Assembly: GCA_036417435.1 (NCBI GenBank)
Contig: CM070899.1
Coordinates: forward strand, 69,477,001-69,541,000
Reading direction: 5' to 3'
DNA: 64,000 nucleotides
From: Inia geoffrensis
Lineage: Eukaryota; Chordata; Mammalia; Artiodactyla; Iniidae
Below the pieces are notes generated by a model, which was given only the letters and a program-made list of their open reading frames with translations, was not told the origin of the DNA and did not search any database. The position numbers and the translations under genes are program-made. This document shows positions 1 through 12,559 of this stretch, one piece after another (the first letter of the stretch is position 1; every line of letters starts with the position of its first letter).

Positions 1-304
1 GCTCATGACATTTAAGACAAACCTAGAGTAAAAAAAGAAAAAAATAGATAAATACCTATTGAACACTACTGGACATAAGTAGAGCACTAACTAATTATGA
101 AAAATAATAGCAAGTAAAAGGAAAGAATTAGGAATTTATTTTGCCTTCCCTATACTGACTGCAATGTGAAATAGCCAGATAGCACCAGTTTATGAAGAAA
201 AGATATTCTTTATAGAAATATTCCAACTAACAATGTAGAATGAATGATAGAATTAAAATCACTATTTTGCAGCCTCTAATGAGATCATTGATTCAGGCAG
301 TGTT

Positions 305-520
305 CATCAATGGATGAAACCATTACAGCATCAGTTCTGAAAATTTTACTGTGCATCAAAGTCTCCCAAGGAGCTTGTTAAAATACAGATTGTTGGGCTT
401 CACCTCCAGAATTCTGACTTAGAATGTTTAAGGTATGGCCAAGAATATGCATTTCTAACATGTTTCCAAGTGATGCTGATGCTGCCGGTCTGAGGACCAC
501 ACTTTGAGAGCCTCTGCATT
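305..520 (+). mobile_element. MER5-type hAT-Charlie DNA transposon fragment
   Basis: The segment contains the recognisable MER5A order: GAGCTTGTTAAAATACAGATTG, then a C-rich segment, then GCATTTCTAACA, GTGATGCTGATGCTGC and GACCACACTTTGAGAGCC. It is a diverged, non-autonomous relic without coding capacity. The 5' edge is approximate. Confidence 0.8.
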
Positions 521-644
521 AGGTGAAATTTTGGTGGGGAACCAAAATGGAAAAATCAGGCTGTCATCAACTGAATCTATGCATCAGTCAGCATAACTAA
601 AGTAGGGCAACCAGATACTGTGAGTCTCCAGATGTCATGCAGAA

Positions 645-1040
645 GGAAGTACATAGTACTGAACTATATGGACAGGGTTCTCCAAAGAAACATAACCAAT
701 AAAGAGAAGGAGATTGATTTTAAGGAACTGGCTCATGTGATTGAGACTGGCAAGTCCAAAATCTTCAGGGTAGGCCAGCAGGCTGGAGACCCAGGGAAGA
801 GTGGATGTTTTAGCTTAAGTCCAAAGGCAGTCTGCTGGCAGAATTCCCTCTTTCCTCGCGGGAGGTCAGTCTTTTCCTGTTAAGGCCTTCAGCTGATTGG
901 ATGGAGGGTCATCTGCTTTGCTCAGAGTCTACTGATGTTAAATTCACCTTTAAAATACCTTTACAGAAACATCTAGAATAAACGTTTGCTCAAATGTCTG
1001 GGTACTGTGGCCTACCCAAGTTGACATATAAAAGTAACCA
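645..1040 (+). repeat. Ancient LTR-like interspersed repeat, family uncertain
   Basis: Phrases typical of a widespread mammalian LTR-like repeat are present: TTCTCCAAAGAAACATAACC, GGAACTGGCTCATGTGATTG, GCAAGTCCAAAATCTTCAGGG and GCCTACCCAAGTTGACATATA. An open frame at 620-883 crosses it but carries no protein signature. I cannot name the family confidently. Confidence 0.55.
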
Positions 1041-1204
1041 GCACATGAACATAAAGTGTTCTTGCCAACAAAGTTAAACCTGAATCCAATCAAGCCTCCA
1101 GAGCTAACTTTTCTTAATAAGAAATATGGGAGAAAGTGGAATCAGTTAAATGAGAAAACAAGATGTCGAAGTGATTAGGCTTCTTCAGTGTATCAGTGGT
1201 ATGA

Positions 1205-1257
1205 AAGAAAGAAGGAAGGAAGGAGGGGAAGAAGGAAGGAACGGAGAAGGAGGGGGA
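1205..1257 (+). repeat. Purine-rich GAAGG simple repeat
   Basis: An imperfect run of GAAGGAAGGA/GGGGAAGAAGG units, all purine on the + strand. Confidence 0.85.
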
Positions 1258-2050
1258 TCTGCCCTCAACCAAGAGATTTAAGAGATATAACGACCACGTG
1301 TGATGTATTGAATTAGTTTGGACTTATTCAAACAAATCGAGTGTAAAAAGACGTTTTGAAACTATTGGAGACATTTGTTTCTGGAATAGAAATGACCAAG
1401 AAATGAAGCTGTTGTTAGTTTCATTTAGATGTTATTATGGCATTTGTGATTACGTATGAAAATGGCATTTTTATTTTAAGGAATTCACTCTGAAATACTC
1501 AGGGCTGTAATGACAAAATGTATGGAATTTGCTTTAAAATACTTCATTAGAAGTAAAAACAAGAATTGAAAGGGATAGGTGAAACAAATGTAGCAAACTC
1601 TTGATAGTTTTTGAATCTCGTGCTGGGAATGGAAGTTTACTGTTTTTTCTTCGGGCTGAAAATTTTTCATAATAAAAATTTTAAAATACCTTGTAAAAGA
1701 AAAATAATAGAGGAGCAGGGCATTTACTCCTCCAGATATCAAAACATACTATACACGTACATAATTAAACAATGTGATTTTAACTTGTAGAAGGCAGATC
1801 AGTAGAAAAATATAGTCAAGAAGAGACATATTTGTGTAGGAAAATTTAGTTTAATTTTGAATCAATAGAAAAAGAATTGATTATACAATAGGTGATGTTG
1901 GAACAATTGGGTATCCACTTAAAAAATAAATTTAAACAGTCAAGAGCTAAGAAGCAAATCTTTAAACCTTAGGTAAAGCCTTCTGAAGTGTGACACAAAA
2001 CTCTAAATCCATAAGGGTAATTATTGCCAGATTCAAACTTATTAAAATAT
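1258..2050. other. Intronic sequence without recognised features
   Basis: AT-rich sequence with only short open frames on either strand and no recognisable repeat or conserved motif. Confidence 0.6.
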
Positions 2051-2060
2051 TTAACTTCTG

Positions 2061-2275
2061 GGGGCTTGCCTGGTGGCGCAGTGGTTGGGAGTCCGCCTGC
2101 CGTTGCAGGGGACATGGGTTCATGCCCCGGTCCTGGAGGATCCCACATGCCGCCGATCGGCTGGGCCCGTGAGCCACGGCCGCTGAGCCTGCGCGTCCGG
2201 AGCCTGTGCTCAGCTACGGGAGAGGCCACAACAGTGAGAGGCCCGTGTACCGCCAAAAATAAATAAATTAATTAA
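2061..2275 (+). mobile_element. CHR-type tRNA(Glu)-derived SINE
   Basis: A head with pol III A/B-box-like sequence (GGCGCAGTGGTTGGGAG, GGTTCATGCCCC) is followed by the cetacean CHR body (GCTGGGCCCGTGAGCC...GAGAGGCCCGTGTACCGC) and a TAAA-rich tail. It is flanked by the 10-bp direct repeat TTAACTTCTG at 2051-2060 and 2276-2285, a target-site duplication. Confidence 0.95.
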
Positions 2276-2587
2276 TTAACTTCTGAACAATTAAAAAGCC
2301 ATAAATATAAAGCACTGATGCAAGGATTGGAGAATGTTTTGCCATAATAGAGGATTGAGAGTTTGGATATTTGTGGAGCTCCTTCAGAAATCAGAACAAG
2401 AGAAATTAATCAAAGGAAAAGTATGCAAAGATCTGGATAGCCCACAAAAGAAGAACTAAAAATATATGCAAACAAATGGGGGACTATTAATAAACATTTG
2501 AAATGATCAACCTCATTTTTAATCTAAGAAATGCACATTAATATAATATAGCTGTCACCTAGCAGATTGTCCAGACTTAAAAGCGGG

Positions 2588-2705
2588 GGGAATTCCCTGG
2601 TGGTCCAGTGGTTAGGACTCCGAGCTTCTATTGCAGGGGGCTCGGGTTCAATCCCTGGTCGGGGAACTAAGATTCCACAAGCTGCGAGGTGTAGCTAAAA
2701 AAAAA
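2588..2705 (+). mobile_element. Short tRNA-derived SINE monomer
   Basis: GAATTCCCTGGTGGTCCAGTGGTTAGGACTCC begins a short SINE with a B-box-like GGTTCAATCCC and a poly(A) end. It is the short cetartiodactyl tRNA-derived form, lacking the long CHR body. Target duplications are unclear. Confidence 0.85.
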
Positions 2706-2709
2706 GCCA

Positions 2710-5355
2710 GGCAATATCCAGTACAGATGAGGCTCAGAGAAGTCTGCAACCTCACATATTGTTGGTTGGAAAACAAATTGGTAAAGCTCTTTTGGTGGCA
2801 ACTTGGTAGTTCCTTTCAAAAATCTTTAAAAAGCAAACTCATTGACCAAGCAATTCTACTTCTAGCAAAACCTTTTTTAGAAATACTCTCACATGTAGAA
2901 ATACTCTTTCAAGGTTGTTAGCAACCAATTAGAAATCCACTATAATAAATCCTTAATGATCCAATAAATTTTGATACTTCATTGCCAGGAAATATTATTT
3001 AATGAGAAGGTAGAATTAAGGAGATCTATATTTACTGACACGGAAATATTCATAATATTGAATTAAGTGAAAAAAAGTCAGCAAATTTTATCCTGAGTTA
3101 TGCTCTTTGTTAAAAAGCTGCACTTGACCACATGAATCTATATTTGAACTGTAGCATCTAACAGGAAAAGACCTTCCTCATTTGTCCCAAACAAAATTTC
3201 TTTTGCTTCATGAGGGCAATACAGGCTGAGCTTTGTGTTTTGTGATTTTTTATGGAGTCCTAGCTGCTGTTGATTTTGTCCTTAATTTTAGGGCAAGTGG
3301 ATCATGATTAAGTCGACTGTCAGGACTCACAAACTAGCAGTCAGTGCTGTTAAGATGCTGCATGGAGCTGTGTCTGGAAGGCCTTTGCATTGTCAAATGG
3401 CTCTACATGCTTTCAGGCAGAGGGTTAGGATAATGTTTTTCCAATAAGCAGGGTAGACCCTCTCCCAATTTTAAGAGTAATAAATGTTGCATGATTAGAG
3501 AGCTACAAAGGAATTGGAAAAGCCAAGATTTCCTTGTAGGATTGAAACTTCATTGGCAACCTGGGAAGGCAGAAATTAATTCAAACGGCCAAACTATCTA
3601 CCATCTTGGATTTTTTGCAATAGATCATTTTCTATTATCTCATTCTTTCCCTGTCAAGCTTGATAGAGCTTGATAAAGCTTGCTTTACAAAATTTCAAAA
3701 CTGTAAAAAGCTTTCCGTATAAATAACACTGTTAAACTTGTTACTTTGCTCTCTTCATTAAAAAATGACATCCTAGGGAACTATGTCTACTTTTCTTAGT
3801 TTTAGTAATTTAAAAGGTTTTATATAGTATCTCATGATCCAGATTATAGAAATTAGAAACATTTATTTATGTTTGAATATCATTTTTCAATTTTCCCAAA
3901 ATTTAGTTTCAAATATCCAAATCTTTAAAGTGAGGAAACACTGGGTTATTTCTCCAAATATCGATGCTTGACAGATCCCATGTCATTAATGATAACAGGT
4001 TTTAGAAAAATTTGAAATATAGGGTGTAATCTGAAGGGCATATTTCAGTAAATTTTTTGAGCATCTCTTGTTTCCTTGTGAATTTTGACCTCAGGTTACT
4101 TTAGAAATGCATAATACTGCTTCAGATATTGCTCTGCAAGTTTGAATAGGCATTTATTCTCAGGTGCTCTGTCTTCTCTGGCATATAAAATTACAGGGTT
4201 CTTATATAACATCAAAAAAGTAGAAAGCTGTGGGAGTTATACAATTTTGTTATGTCAGACAGGAATACATTAAGGCTTACTGTTTGTTAAAGTTAAAAAT
4301 GCATTTGCTGAAATTACTGGAGAAATTCAATTACAATCATGTCACAAAAAAAGTAAAAAAGAACTGAAGTGTGACTACCTAAAATTATTTTAGTCCAGTT
4401 CATGAAACAGAATTTTATATTACTACCTTATTGCCTCTCCTCCAAAGTTATTTTGCACATAGATTTTAATAAAATAGATGTTTGCAGTGGGAGAAAATAC
4501 TGTTAATCAGGGGCTGCCCTAAAACATTTTGCTTATGAAATTTAAAATGTTACTAAAAGAAAATCGGCATACATGATACAGACATCCTTATTTTAGAAAA
4601 CAGTAATTCAAATGACATTTTAAGTTTTTATTAAATGTTTAATCTTACGTACACATATTCAATTATGCTGTTGTAATGCTGGGAGGTGTGTTGGTACTAT
4701 CACTTGCCAACTGAGTAGAAGTGGCCGTCTCCCTTGGAGCACAGTGTAAGAATAGTTTTCAAAAGATGCAGCCCCACGTTTTAGCTCTTAATACTGAGAT
4801 TTTAAATTATCTGATCAGAGTAGGAGTGGACTTAAATTTGGGCACATGATTTTTATTTTCTTTGACTATGTATCAAAATGTGGCAACAAACTGGCAGTGC
4901 ATGGGCCAGATACAACCTGTAGACATGCTTTATTGAGCCAACAAAATGTTGTTTTTTCCAGAAACTTAGAGCAGACGTTTCAAAATACAGAGATTTCACA
5001 TAAAATCTGGATTCCAGAATTTTCTTGAAAATCCAGAGGGTCTGGCGCTCAGGCTCAACATTCCATGGCAGCCACTACTCAGAGCAGGCAGCCTCTCTTC
5101 TGATAGATCTTCCACTCTGCTGTCATCTTCACTCTCTGTTGTCTTCCTGGCACTGAGGCTGAGTGTCCATTACCGCTAATCTTTGCAATTGCAAATTGTA
5201 TCTCTCGTAATTCAGAAATATTTAGTGGCAACTATATCTCTGGCAAAGGACAGAAAATAAAAAATTGAAATGGCTGAATGTTTCAAGCAGAATGTGTTGA
5301 AGTTATATAAATGATTCACTTCATTTATTTTTGTTTATTTTCCGCCAGGTCTTAT
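2710..5355. other. Unique intronic sequence
   Basis: About 2.6 kb of AT-rich sequence. A stretch near 4870-4990 (GTGGCAACAAACTGGCAGTGC, GGCCAGATACAACC) resembles an old interspersed repeat that I cannot classify. No gene features are seen. Confidence 0.5.
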
Positions 5356-5361
5356 AGACAT

Positions 5362-5520
5362 TTCAAAATATCTTTATTGACGTATAAATCATATACCATA
5401 AAAGTCATTTAAAGTGCATAATTAATGGTACTCGGTATATTTACAAAACTGTGCACCCATCACCATCTAATTTTAGAGATTTCCGTCACCTCCGAAAGAA
5501 ACCTTATAACCATTAGCAGT
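5362..5520 (-). mobile_element. Short 5'-truncated ancient L1 3' end
   Basis: ATCTTTATTGACGTATAAATCATATACC and CTGTGCACCCATCACCATCTA are typical of antisense 3' ends of old L1M elements. The near-identical flanks GTCTTATAGACAT (about 5350) and GTCTTTATAGACAT (about 5519) look like a target duplication. Confidence 0.7.
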
Positions 5521-6214
5521 CTTTATAGACATCTAAAAGTATGAACCTGGTAGAAGATGTGAAACAAAGGAATCAGCTTTAGTCTGTGATCTAGATTTTA
5601 TTTCAAAATTTGGGGAACTCAGTTTTCATGGCTCATAAACACCTGACCTTTCCTAACTTGGTATGTACTTCAAATTTCATTTCTCCATCCAAAATAATGA
5701 TTTGGAAAAAAAAGCAAAACGACAAAACTCTTGTACATGTGCACAAATATAGATAAATACTTGGCTTAGTGGAATAGGACTAGATGCGTTCCTAGTGATA
5801 CATATGAATTCATTAATCAGCAGTTTATATGTTTAAAGTTCAGCCCGTATTTTTTTGTTTTGTTTTTTAATTTATTGGGTGAACCCAAGACACTCTAACA
5901 TGTGTCTTGCAGAAAACAAGATGCTTCATGCTCCGGTTATTCCCTTGTCTTCCTGTATACACCAAAAAGAACACTTACTCCTAAGATGAAGTGAATTTAT
6001 TTGGCTGAAATGAATGAACTGATCACTATTTTTGTTTCCCTCAGGGCTTCCAACTTGTCTAATAATCCAATGAGAAATTTATATTGTAAATCTGTTGGTT
6101 TATCATTTTCCCACTTTCTTCCCCCTTTTTAAGATCTAGGATAATATGTGCCAGTTTTCATTGCCTGGCAATCTTCCTCTTTTCTGACATTTCCCTACAG
6201 ATTCACTCTAAACT

Positions 6215-6990
6215 TTTTCCAGTTTGAAGATGTCCCCCCTGAACTCCAGACTGTCATATCCACCTGCCTCCTCAGCATCTTCATCTGGAATGTCTAATAA
6301 ACTTTGCAAAGGCAACACGTCTAAGACTGGACTCCTCTTAGTTTCCTCTAGACGTGCTGCTCTCACACTCTTCTCTTCTGGTTGAATGGCAACTCCGTGC
6401 TTTCTGTTGCTCAGGCTATGAATTTGGAGTCATCTTTGCTTTCTCTCTTTCATACCCTACCTCTGCTCATCAATCGTAATCTATCCTGCCTTCAACATAT
6501 ATCCAAGTGCCGATCACATCTCCCTTTCTGTACTGCCTTCACCCTGGTTCAAGCCAACATCATCTCTTGCCTGCTTCTGCCCTTGATCCCATACAGTCTG
6601 CTCACAATATAACAGCTAGATGATTTAATTAAATTCTAGAATTCAGTGCTTGTGGAGTAGCATTCAGGGTATCCTGAATTGGAGGAAGTCGAAGACAGTG
6701 GATAAGTGTCATATCAGGCCACTGCCATCCTTATTTAAAAAAAACAAAACAAAAAAAAACCCACAGTGCACCTTTCCAGTAATGTACATTCATACTAAAC
6801 TTTCATTACAAAAAGAAAATATTCTGGTTGCCCCGCTAATCAAACATTTTAAATTTCCTTTTTCTGATGGCCACCAAATTTTGCAGTTCTTTCTCTCCTG
6901 CCTCTAAATAAAAATAATCCTTTCCCTAGAAGTAACCCCAAGAACAGTCATTCTGTGAAGTTTCCCCTGATTAAAACCCAGTCCTTAAGG
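6215..6990 (+). mobile_element. L2 LINE fragment
   Basis: CTCCAGACTGTCATATCCACCTGCC, GAATGTCTAATAAAC, ATGGCAACTCCGTGCTTTCTGTTGCTCAGGC and GGTTCAAGCCAACATCATCTC follow the order of the L2 3' region. Coding capacity is lost; an open frame at 6382-6612 is a remnant of this element. The right edge is approximate. Confidence 0.75.
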
Positions 6991-8010
6991 TACAGCACTC
7001 TCTTGCTTCTAAGAACACAAATGAGGTTAGGTGCTAAGACAACCTAAATTTCTAAGGATATTTAATTTTTATTTAACTGTGTACACTGAGAGATTTAAAG
7101 GCAGAGATTAAATCATCCAACAGGTACACTTGGACTAAAGGCTTGCTGGGACACTTCATTTTCTTTTGAGCAGAATTTTTTAAAATGAGTGGAAGTCTGT
7201 TGTGAACTCCATTTGAAGACATTTTTAAATTCCTAAAATGCCCCTCCCAAATTATTGTAATGGGGATAACTTATAAGGTCACTTATCTCAAGCACACAGT
7301 ATCATCATAGGAAGATTTAAGTTGTACTCAAAGCTTGGCTGTGTGGCTTAAGTTTTACATTTAAAATATTGCGTTTATATGCATCCATGAAAATTTAACA
7401 TGTTAGTTATTCTGGTGGAACACTTACCTAGAATTGTATATGTGCATCTTTAAAAGCCCTAGAGGAAGGCTGCCTCTTCATTAAGGTAGGCAGTGGGGAG
7501 GGGAAAACATCTTTTTTAAATAAGCTCTCATAGCTGTATGCAAGTGCTGTTGGAGAAATGGCACCTATAGACTTGCTGGACACAGGGTTGCCACAAACCT
7601 TTAATTTGTAGAAATCAAATTGATGAGTTTGACTTTGAATATACAACATCTAAGGCTCCTGTGAACTGAGCAAATGAACTGTGGAATAGTAGCTGGTCAT
7701 ACAAATCTAAAACTCATAACTGATGTTGGGTCTAGGGATGACTTGGGGAGTATAAACATTCATAGGATAATTAAACCAGGGGAGTGGATGACATTCAGAA
7801 CGTGAGAAGAGAGAGGAGCCTGGATTTAAAAATTTCAGGAATAAAGGAGTTTATTAGTGGGCATCCCTGTCCAATACCAGTACCTTGGACATCAGTATAA
7901 CTAGGTTATAGTTCTGGCTTTGCCACTTCTTATAACTATGCCATGGGCAAGTGGTTAAATCGTTCTCATTTCATTTTCCTAATCCATCCCTGGAAAAGCC
8001 TCTGCCTCCA
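6991..8010. other. Unique intronic sequence
   Basis: No gene, RNA or clear repeat is recognised. Short open frames on both strands carry no protein signature. Confidence 0.5.
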
Positions 8011-8014
8011 CCTT

Positions 8015-8545
8015 TGGTAATGATGCTCCATCAAAGTTGTCTATGTCCTAATCCCTGGAACTTGTGAAAATGTCAGGTTACATTGCAAAGGAAAATTAAG
8101 CTTGCAGATGGAATTGAAGTTGCTAATCAGCTGACTCTAAAATAAGGAGATTATCCTGGATTATCCTGGTGGGCCCAGTATAATCACAGGGGTCCTTAAA
8201 TGCAGAGGAGAGAGGCCAGAAAGAGAGAACCAGAGATAGCATCATGAAGAGAACCTGGCCTGAGTTACTGGCTTTGAAGATGGAAGAGTGGGCCATGAGC
8301 CAAGCAATGCCGGCCACCTCTAGAAGCTGGAAAGGCAAGAAAACTGATTCTCTCCTGGAAACTCGGTGGAGGAATGTCACTTGCTGCCACCTTTGATTTT
8401 AGCCCACTGAGGCTCATTTTGGACTTCTGACTTCCAAAACAATAAGATAATAAATGTGTGTTGCTTTAAGCCACCAAGTTTGTGGTACAACAGCACAAAC
8501 TTAGTGGAAACTAAGGAAACTTGTGTTAGGAAACTAATACAAGTG
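8015..8545 (+). mobile_element. MLT1-type ERVL-MaLR LTR
   Basis: GGAGATTATCCTGG(ATTATCCTGG)TGGGCCC, GAATGCCGGC-like CAATGCCGGCCACC, GGACTTCTGACTTCCA and GCTTTAAGCCACCAAGTTTGTGG are typical of the 3' half of a MaLR LTR. The element ends in GGAAACTAATACA. It is a solitary, decayed LTR without internal genes. A 10-bp tandem duplication (ATTATCCTGG) lies at about 8149-8169. Confidence 0.7.
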
Positions 8546-9559
8546 ATGGGCAGACGAAATGAGATTATGGATATGAAATAATTTCAAAGACAGCAAACGG
8601 ATACACAAATGGATATGCTTATGAGGGCACGTTTATCTTTTCCTCTACTGATTTCAGTGACAGATATTGAGCACTAGGTGGGGGTGAATTGTGCCAGATG
8701 TGATTGGTTTTAACAGACTTTGAAGCAGTTACTAAGTAACAGGGAAAATGATCAGAAGACAGATGTCGCATGAATATGCAATCGATGATAATTCTGGTAT
8801 TGAGATATCTGGGAAGTGCCAGGTAGTGTGTCACAGTGTTTGTGATAACTGAAGACAGCTTCTCTACCCCACTCAAGGACTGTCCACATTCAGGGCTCCC
8901 TTTCCGCCTACAACAAATTGTGCTGGAGTCTTAGGTGAACTTGGGCCTCATGCTGTTGACCCTGAAGAAATTAGCAAAACATTTTGAGCCTACAGTGATA
9001 CTAGCCTGTGGAGCTGTTGTAAAGAGATAAGTATATACATGATTAATCCCTTTTCGCTCTTTCTTTCCTCTCCACTCCGAATTTCAACCCTTCTCTCTTC
9101 CCACCAAAAATATGAAGACAGCCAGTTTCAACTGGACTTTAGCACAGCTGGTAAAATAGCTTCAAGTACTTATCTTCTGTTATCAGTATATCATCGTAAG
9201 AGACTAAAGTGTGTTTTCTAAGAATGTGCAAGAAGAATAGAATTCTGATAAAATTTTTAAGTCCGTATTATGAAAAGAAATATGTTGTAGATGGTGACAT
9301 CAGCCTCAAGAAATGCCCAAAGAGTCGGGGTGGCTGAATGCTTAGGAGGGCTCAGGCTAGCAGGTCTTAGAACCTGGGGCAGGGAATGGGTAGTCAAGGT
9401 CAGGCTGTAGAGAACGAAGTAAAAGAGACTGAGCTTTAGGAACGGGATGGAAGGCTCTGACAGCAATACCGTGGCACATTCTTAACAGTCAGCTGGTAGT
9501 AAGTTCTGTGCCGTGGTCAGCATCAACCCTGTTTAACCTCAGGTAGAAAGAAGGGTAAT

Positions 9560-9790
9560 GATAATGGATTTCCTTCTTGAGTATTTAACTGAGTGCCAGG
9601 TGTTGTCTTAATTATATTACAAAGAATCCTCAAAATATTCTGTTAGGTCAGTAACGTGATGATCATTCACATTTTTACAGATGGAAAAGCTGAGGCACAG
9701 AGAAGTTTATGAATCCGGCCAAGGTCACATAGCTGGTAGCTGGCTAGTAGAGTTACATGACCTACAGACAAACCCCTTGACTGGGAATCC
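9560..9790 (+). mobile_element. MIR SINE fragment
   Basis: The MIR core order is present: GTGCCAGGTGTTGTCTTAATTA, TTTTTACAGATGGAAAAGCTGAGGCACAGAGAAG and CCAAGGTCACATAGCTGGTAG. Confidence 0.85.
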
Positions 9791-12340
9791 AGAACATCTG
9801 TCAGATAATAGCAAGGCCCCAGCCCCTGCTTAGTGTCTGTGGCTAACCAGTGAGGGGAAAACTGGCAAAATCAAGATGGGGCAACAGATGTAGAGGGGAT
9901 TGTCTGTATCCTAGTACAGACAATGGGAAAAAGATCCAGCCATCAGAACTGGATGCTTATAGTACTCTGAATGTCTAGAAGAAGACTGAAGAAGTACGTT
10001 TGTCACAATTGACTGACTCACAGGGGTAGCTGGATATCACATCAGAATGTAGAGTGCCAGCTTAAAGCCCCCAACCCTCTCCCAACTGACCACACTTCCT
10101 GTAGTCACTCCCCTAAATGCCTCCACCCAGAGACCTTGTGAGAATCCTGGTGTTTGCTAGTTCGCCCAGTGTCAGGCAAGTCAAGCAAGGCATGTCACCA
10201 GCTGAACTGGGGAGCACCTCTCCCCTCAAACAAGAAAGTACCCCAAAGGATACAAATTAAGAGGAGGAGGTTTCAAGCCACCAGTGGGACAGGAGCTCTG
10301 TATCCCATTTCACAAAACCAATAAAGAAAGTAGGAAGCCCCTTGAAGAAGTGTGCAAACTGAATCTAAAACTGCATTATGCCTTCCCCCCGATAATACTG
10401 TTACTGTGGAAAGTTATTATATGTGTGTCTCTGAAGACTTTAAAATGGAAATAAACATTTTCCCCAAATCAGCTGTCGTCATCAAAATGAGAATCTGTCT
10501 TACTGTCAGAAATTCTGAGTTTAAAAAGTTTCTATTTCTAAAACTAAATGCTGATGAGAGCTATACAGTCCAAAATAGAAACATTTTTTTCTCCTAAGAA
10601 TAAACATCTGAAGTTCGAGTTATAGTTAGCTGGTCCAGTATTGCATAGAAAAGACTGTTAATACACACACATTCAGAGTGAGCATAAAGATACATCTTTG
10701 TTCATTGTCTGAATTATAACTATCCATCTTTCTAAAGTATTAAACTAAAGATCCACAAAGGATGCTATTTGCTTCCAAAGGTTTATCACCTTTCCTGGAA
10801 AATATGTCAGAATGTTGATCACAGGATTGGGAATTTTAACCACCCACATTTTTTTCACTTGAACAGGATGGAGCTGAATAAGATGGTCCCTTTGTCGTAA
10901 CAGAGTTTGTGATGCCAGATTCATTTCCATGCAATTAAAGGAACATTTTACTTTTTTTCCTTGGAGAGGATATAAAACTGTGCTTGTGTAAGAACACTGT
11001 TCAGTTTAATATTTCAGAGAGATAAACGCTGATTATTTACGGAAAATTTTAAGATAAAAACTTATGGTGTATGAGGAAAGTTCAGTTGTAAAAAGCTTCA
11101 TTGCTATAGTCTTTTTTTCACCAAAATGAAACTTTTTAGATGTTTGTGTGTACTATACTATCATTTCTATCAAACCGAAGTTCCATTGCAGATGATGAAA
11201 GAGTGGTTTTACATGCATTTAGTTTGGCATTTGCTTTCTCAGATACACTTGGAATAATGTCATGGAGTATATTTAAACAATCTGAAAACAAGCACTCAAG
11301 GGGGAAGACGTACTTTCTAGCAGTTGTCAGGTTAGATGTTCTGGATACAAATAAGGTGTCCCTAGTCCCAAGGGCAGTCAAGCTTTTGCCGAGTGGGCAG
11401 CTCCTTTGCTGAGTGGAAAAGAAGTCACGTTGAGTCTGTACCTGAGAAGTGCTGCCGGATGGAGACAAGCCAGGGAACCGGAGGGGCTTACGTTTTGGAG
11501 TTGGTCTCAATCTTACTCTAAAGAGGACTTCATCTTTGCTTTTTACCAAAAAAAAAGTAAAGTTTTGTTTGAGAGACTTTTTTTTTTTGTAGAATACTCC
11601 CTAGAAAGGGGAAAATTTCTTTCAGATTTCAGAAACCAAAGAATGAAAGGCAAGAAAGCCTTCTAAAATAAATTTAAACGTCTCAACCACTGGAAAGATT
11701 GTATGCCATAATTTGCTAACAGTTTCAGGGGTCTGATAACTGTGTGAGAAGCCAGGTATAATTTCAGAGCTAGCTTGGAACAGCCCTCCTCCGCCCCACG
11801 CAGTGAGCAGGGTCTTTCCTTCCTAGTCGTCCATTCAAGCTTTTTGGTGGGCTGAGGATATCTTTCTGCTCTCTTAGAACCATCCTGGTAAATCCATATA
11901 ACCGAGAACATTTCTGCTCACTTAACCCTCAGCGCAATTCTGATTTCTTTTAGAGTCTGGAGGAATGGGTTAATTCACGACAAATATTTCTTCCTCACTG
12001 GGTATACCACACCTCTCACTGACAAATTGCTTTGTCGGGTACAGAAGAAATAAACAAGGTGATAAATCTCTGAAGGCACCAGCTACTTAGCTGAGGAGAG
12101 AACAATGCACTTAAATCTTTGGTGCATAACATAGGATGTTACATAAAACTAATTGGTCGTCTACGTCTTGAAAAGTAAAATGCTGTGAATGTTATGGTGC
12201 TTGAATTAAGCTCTGAAGGCTGGTTTTGAGGAGTGAGGGACATTTTAGCTAAAGAAACCTCACAGCAGCTGGGCATGTGGGCACAAGGAATTTGTTGACT
12301 GTGAGAAAATGATCATCGGGGTCCAACCGCTCTGAATGCA
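9791..12340. other. Unique intronic sequence with overlapping open frames
   Basis: About 2.5 kb without a recognised repeat. Around 11136-11666 a 137-codon open frame on the - strand overlaps two + strand open frames (11140-11412, 11406-11666). None shows a domain, homologous motif or splice context, and their overlap argues against coding. Confidence 0.45.
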
Positions 12341-12344
12341 TTCC

Positions 12345-12545
12345 TGCTCTGCCAATAAAAACTAGCATTATGTCTTCAGACAAGATCCTTAAATTCCAAA
12401 AGCCTTAGTTTTCTTATCTGTACAACGACAGTAGAATCTACCTGTTGTGATTTGGTGTCAGGAATAAATGAGATCGTACCAAGAAATTGTTTAACGTAGT
12501 GCCTGATGTATGCTATGTGTGTAATAAATGTTTGTTATTATTTCT
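12345..12545 (+). mobile_element. MIR SINE fragment
   Basis: CTTAGTTTTCTTATCTGTACAACGACAGTAG and AATAAATGAGATCGTACC, then a 3' AATAAATGTTTGTTATTATTT, follow the MIR 3' half. Confidence 0.75.
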
Positions 12546-12559
12546 CAGTCTGTATCCTA

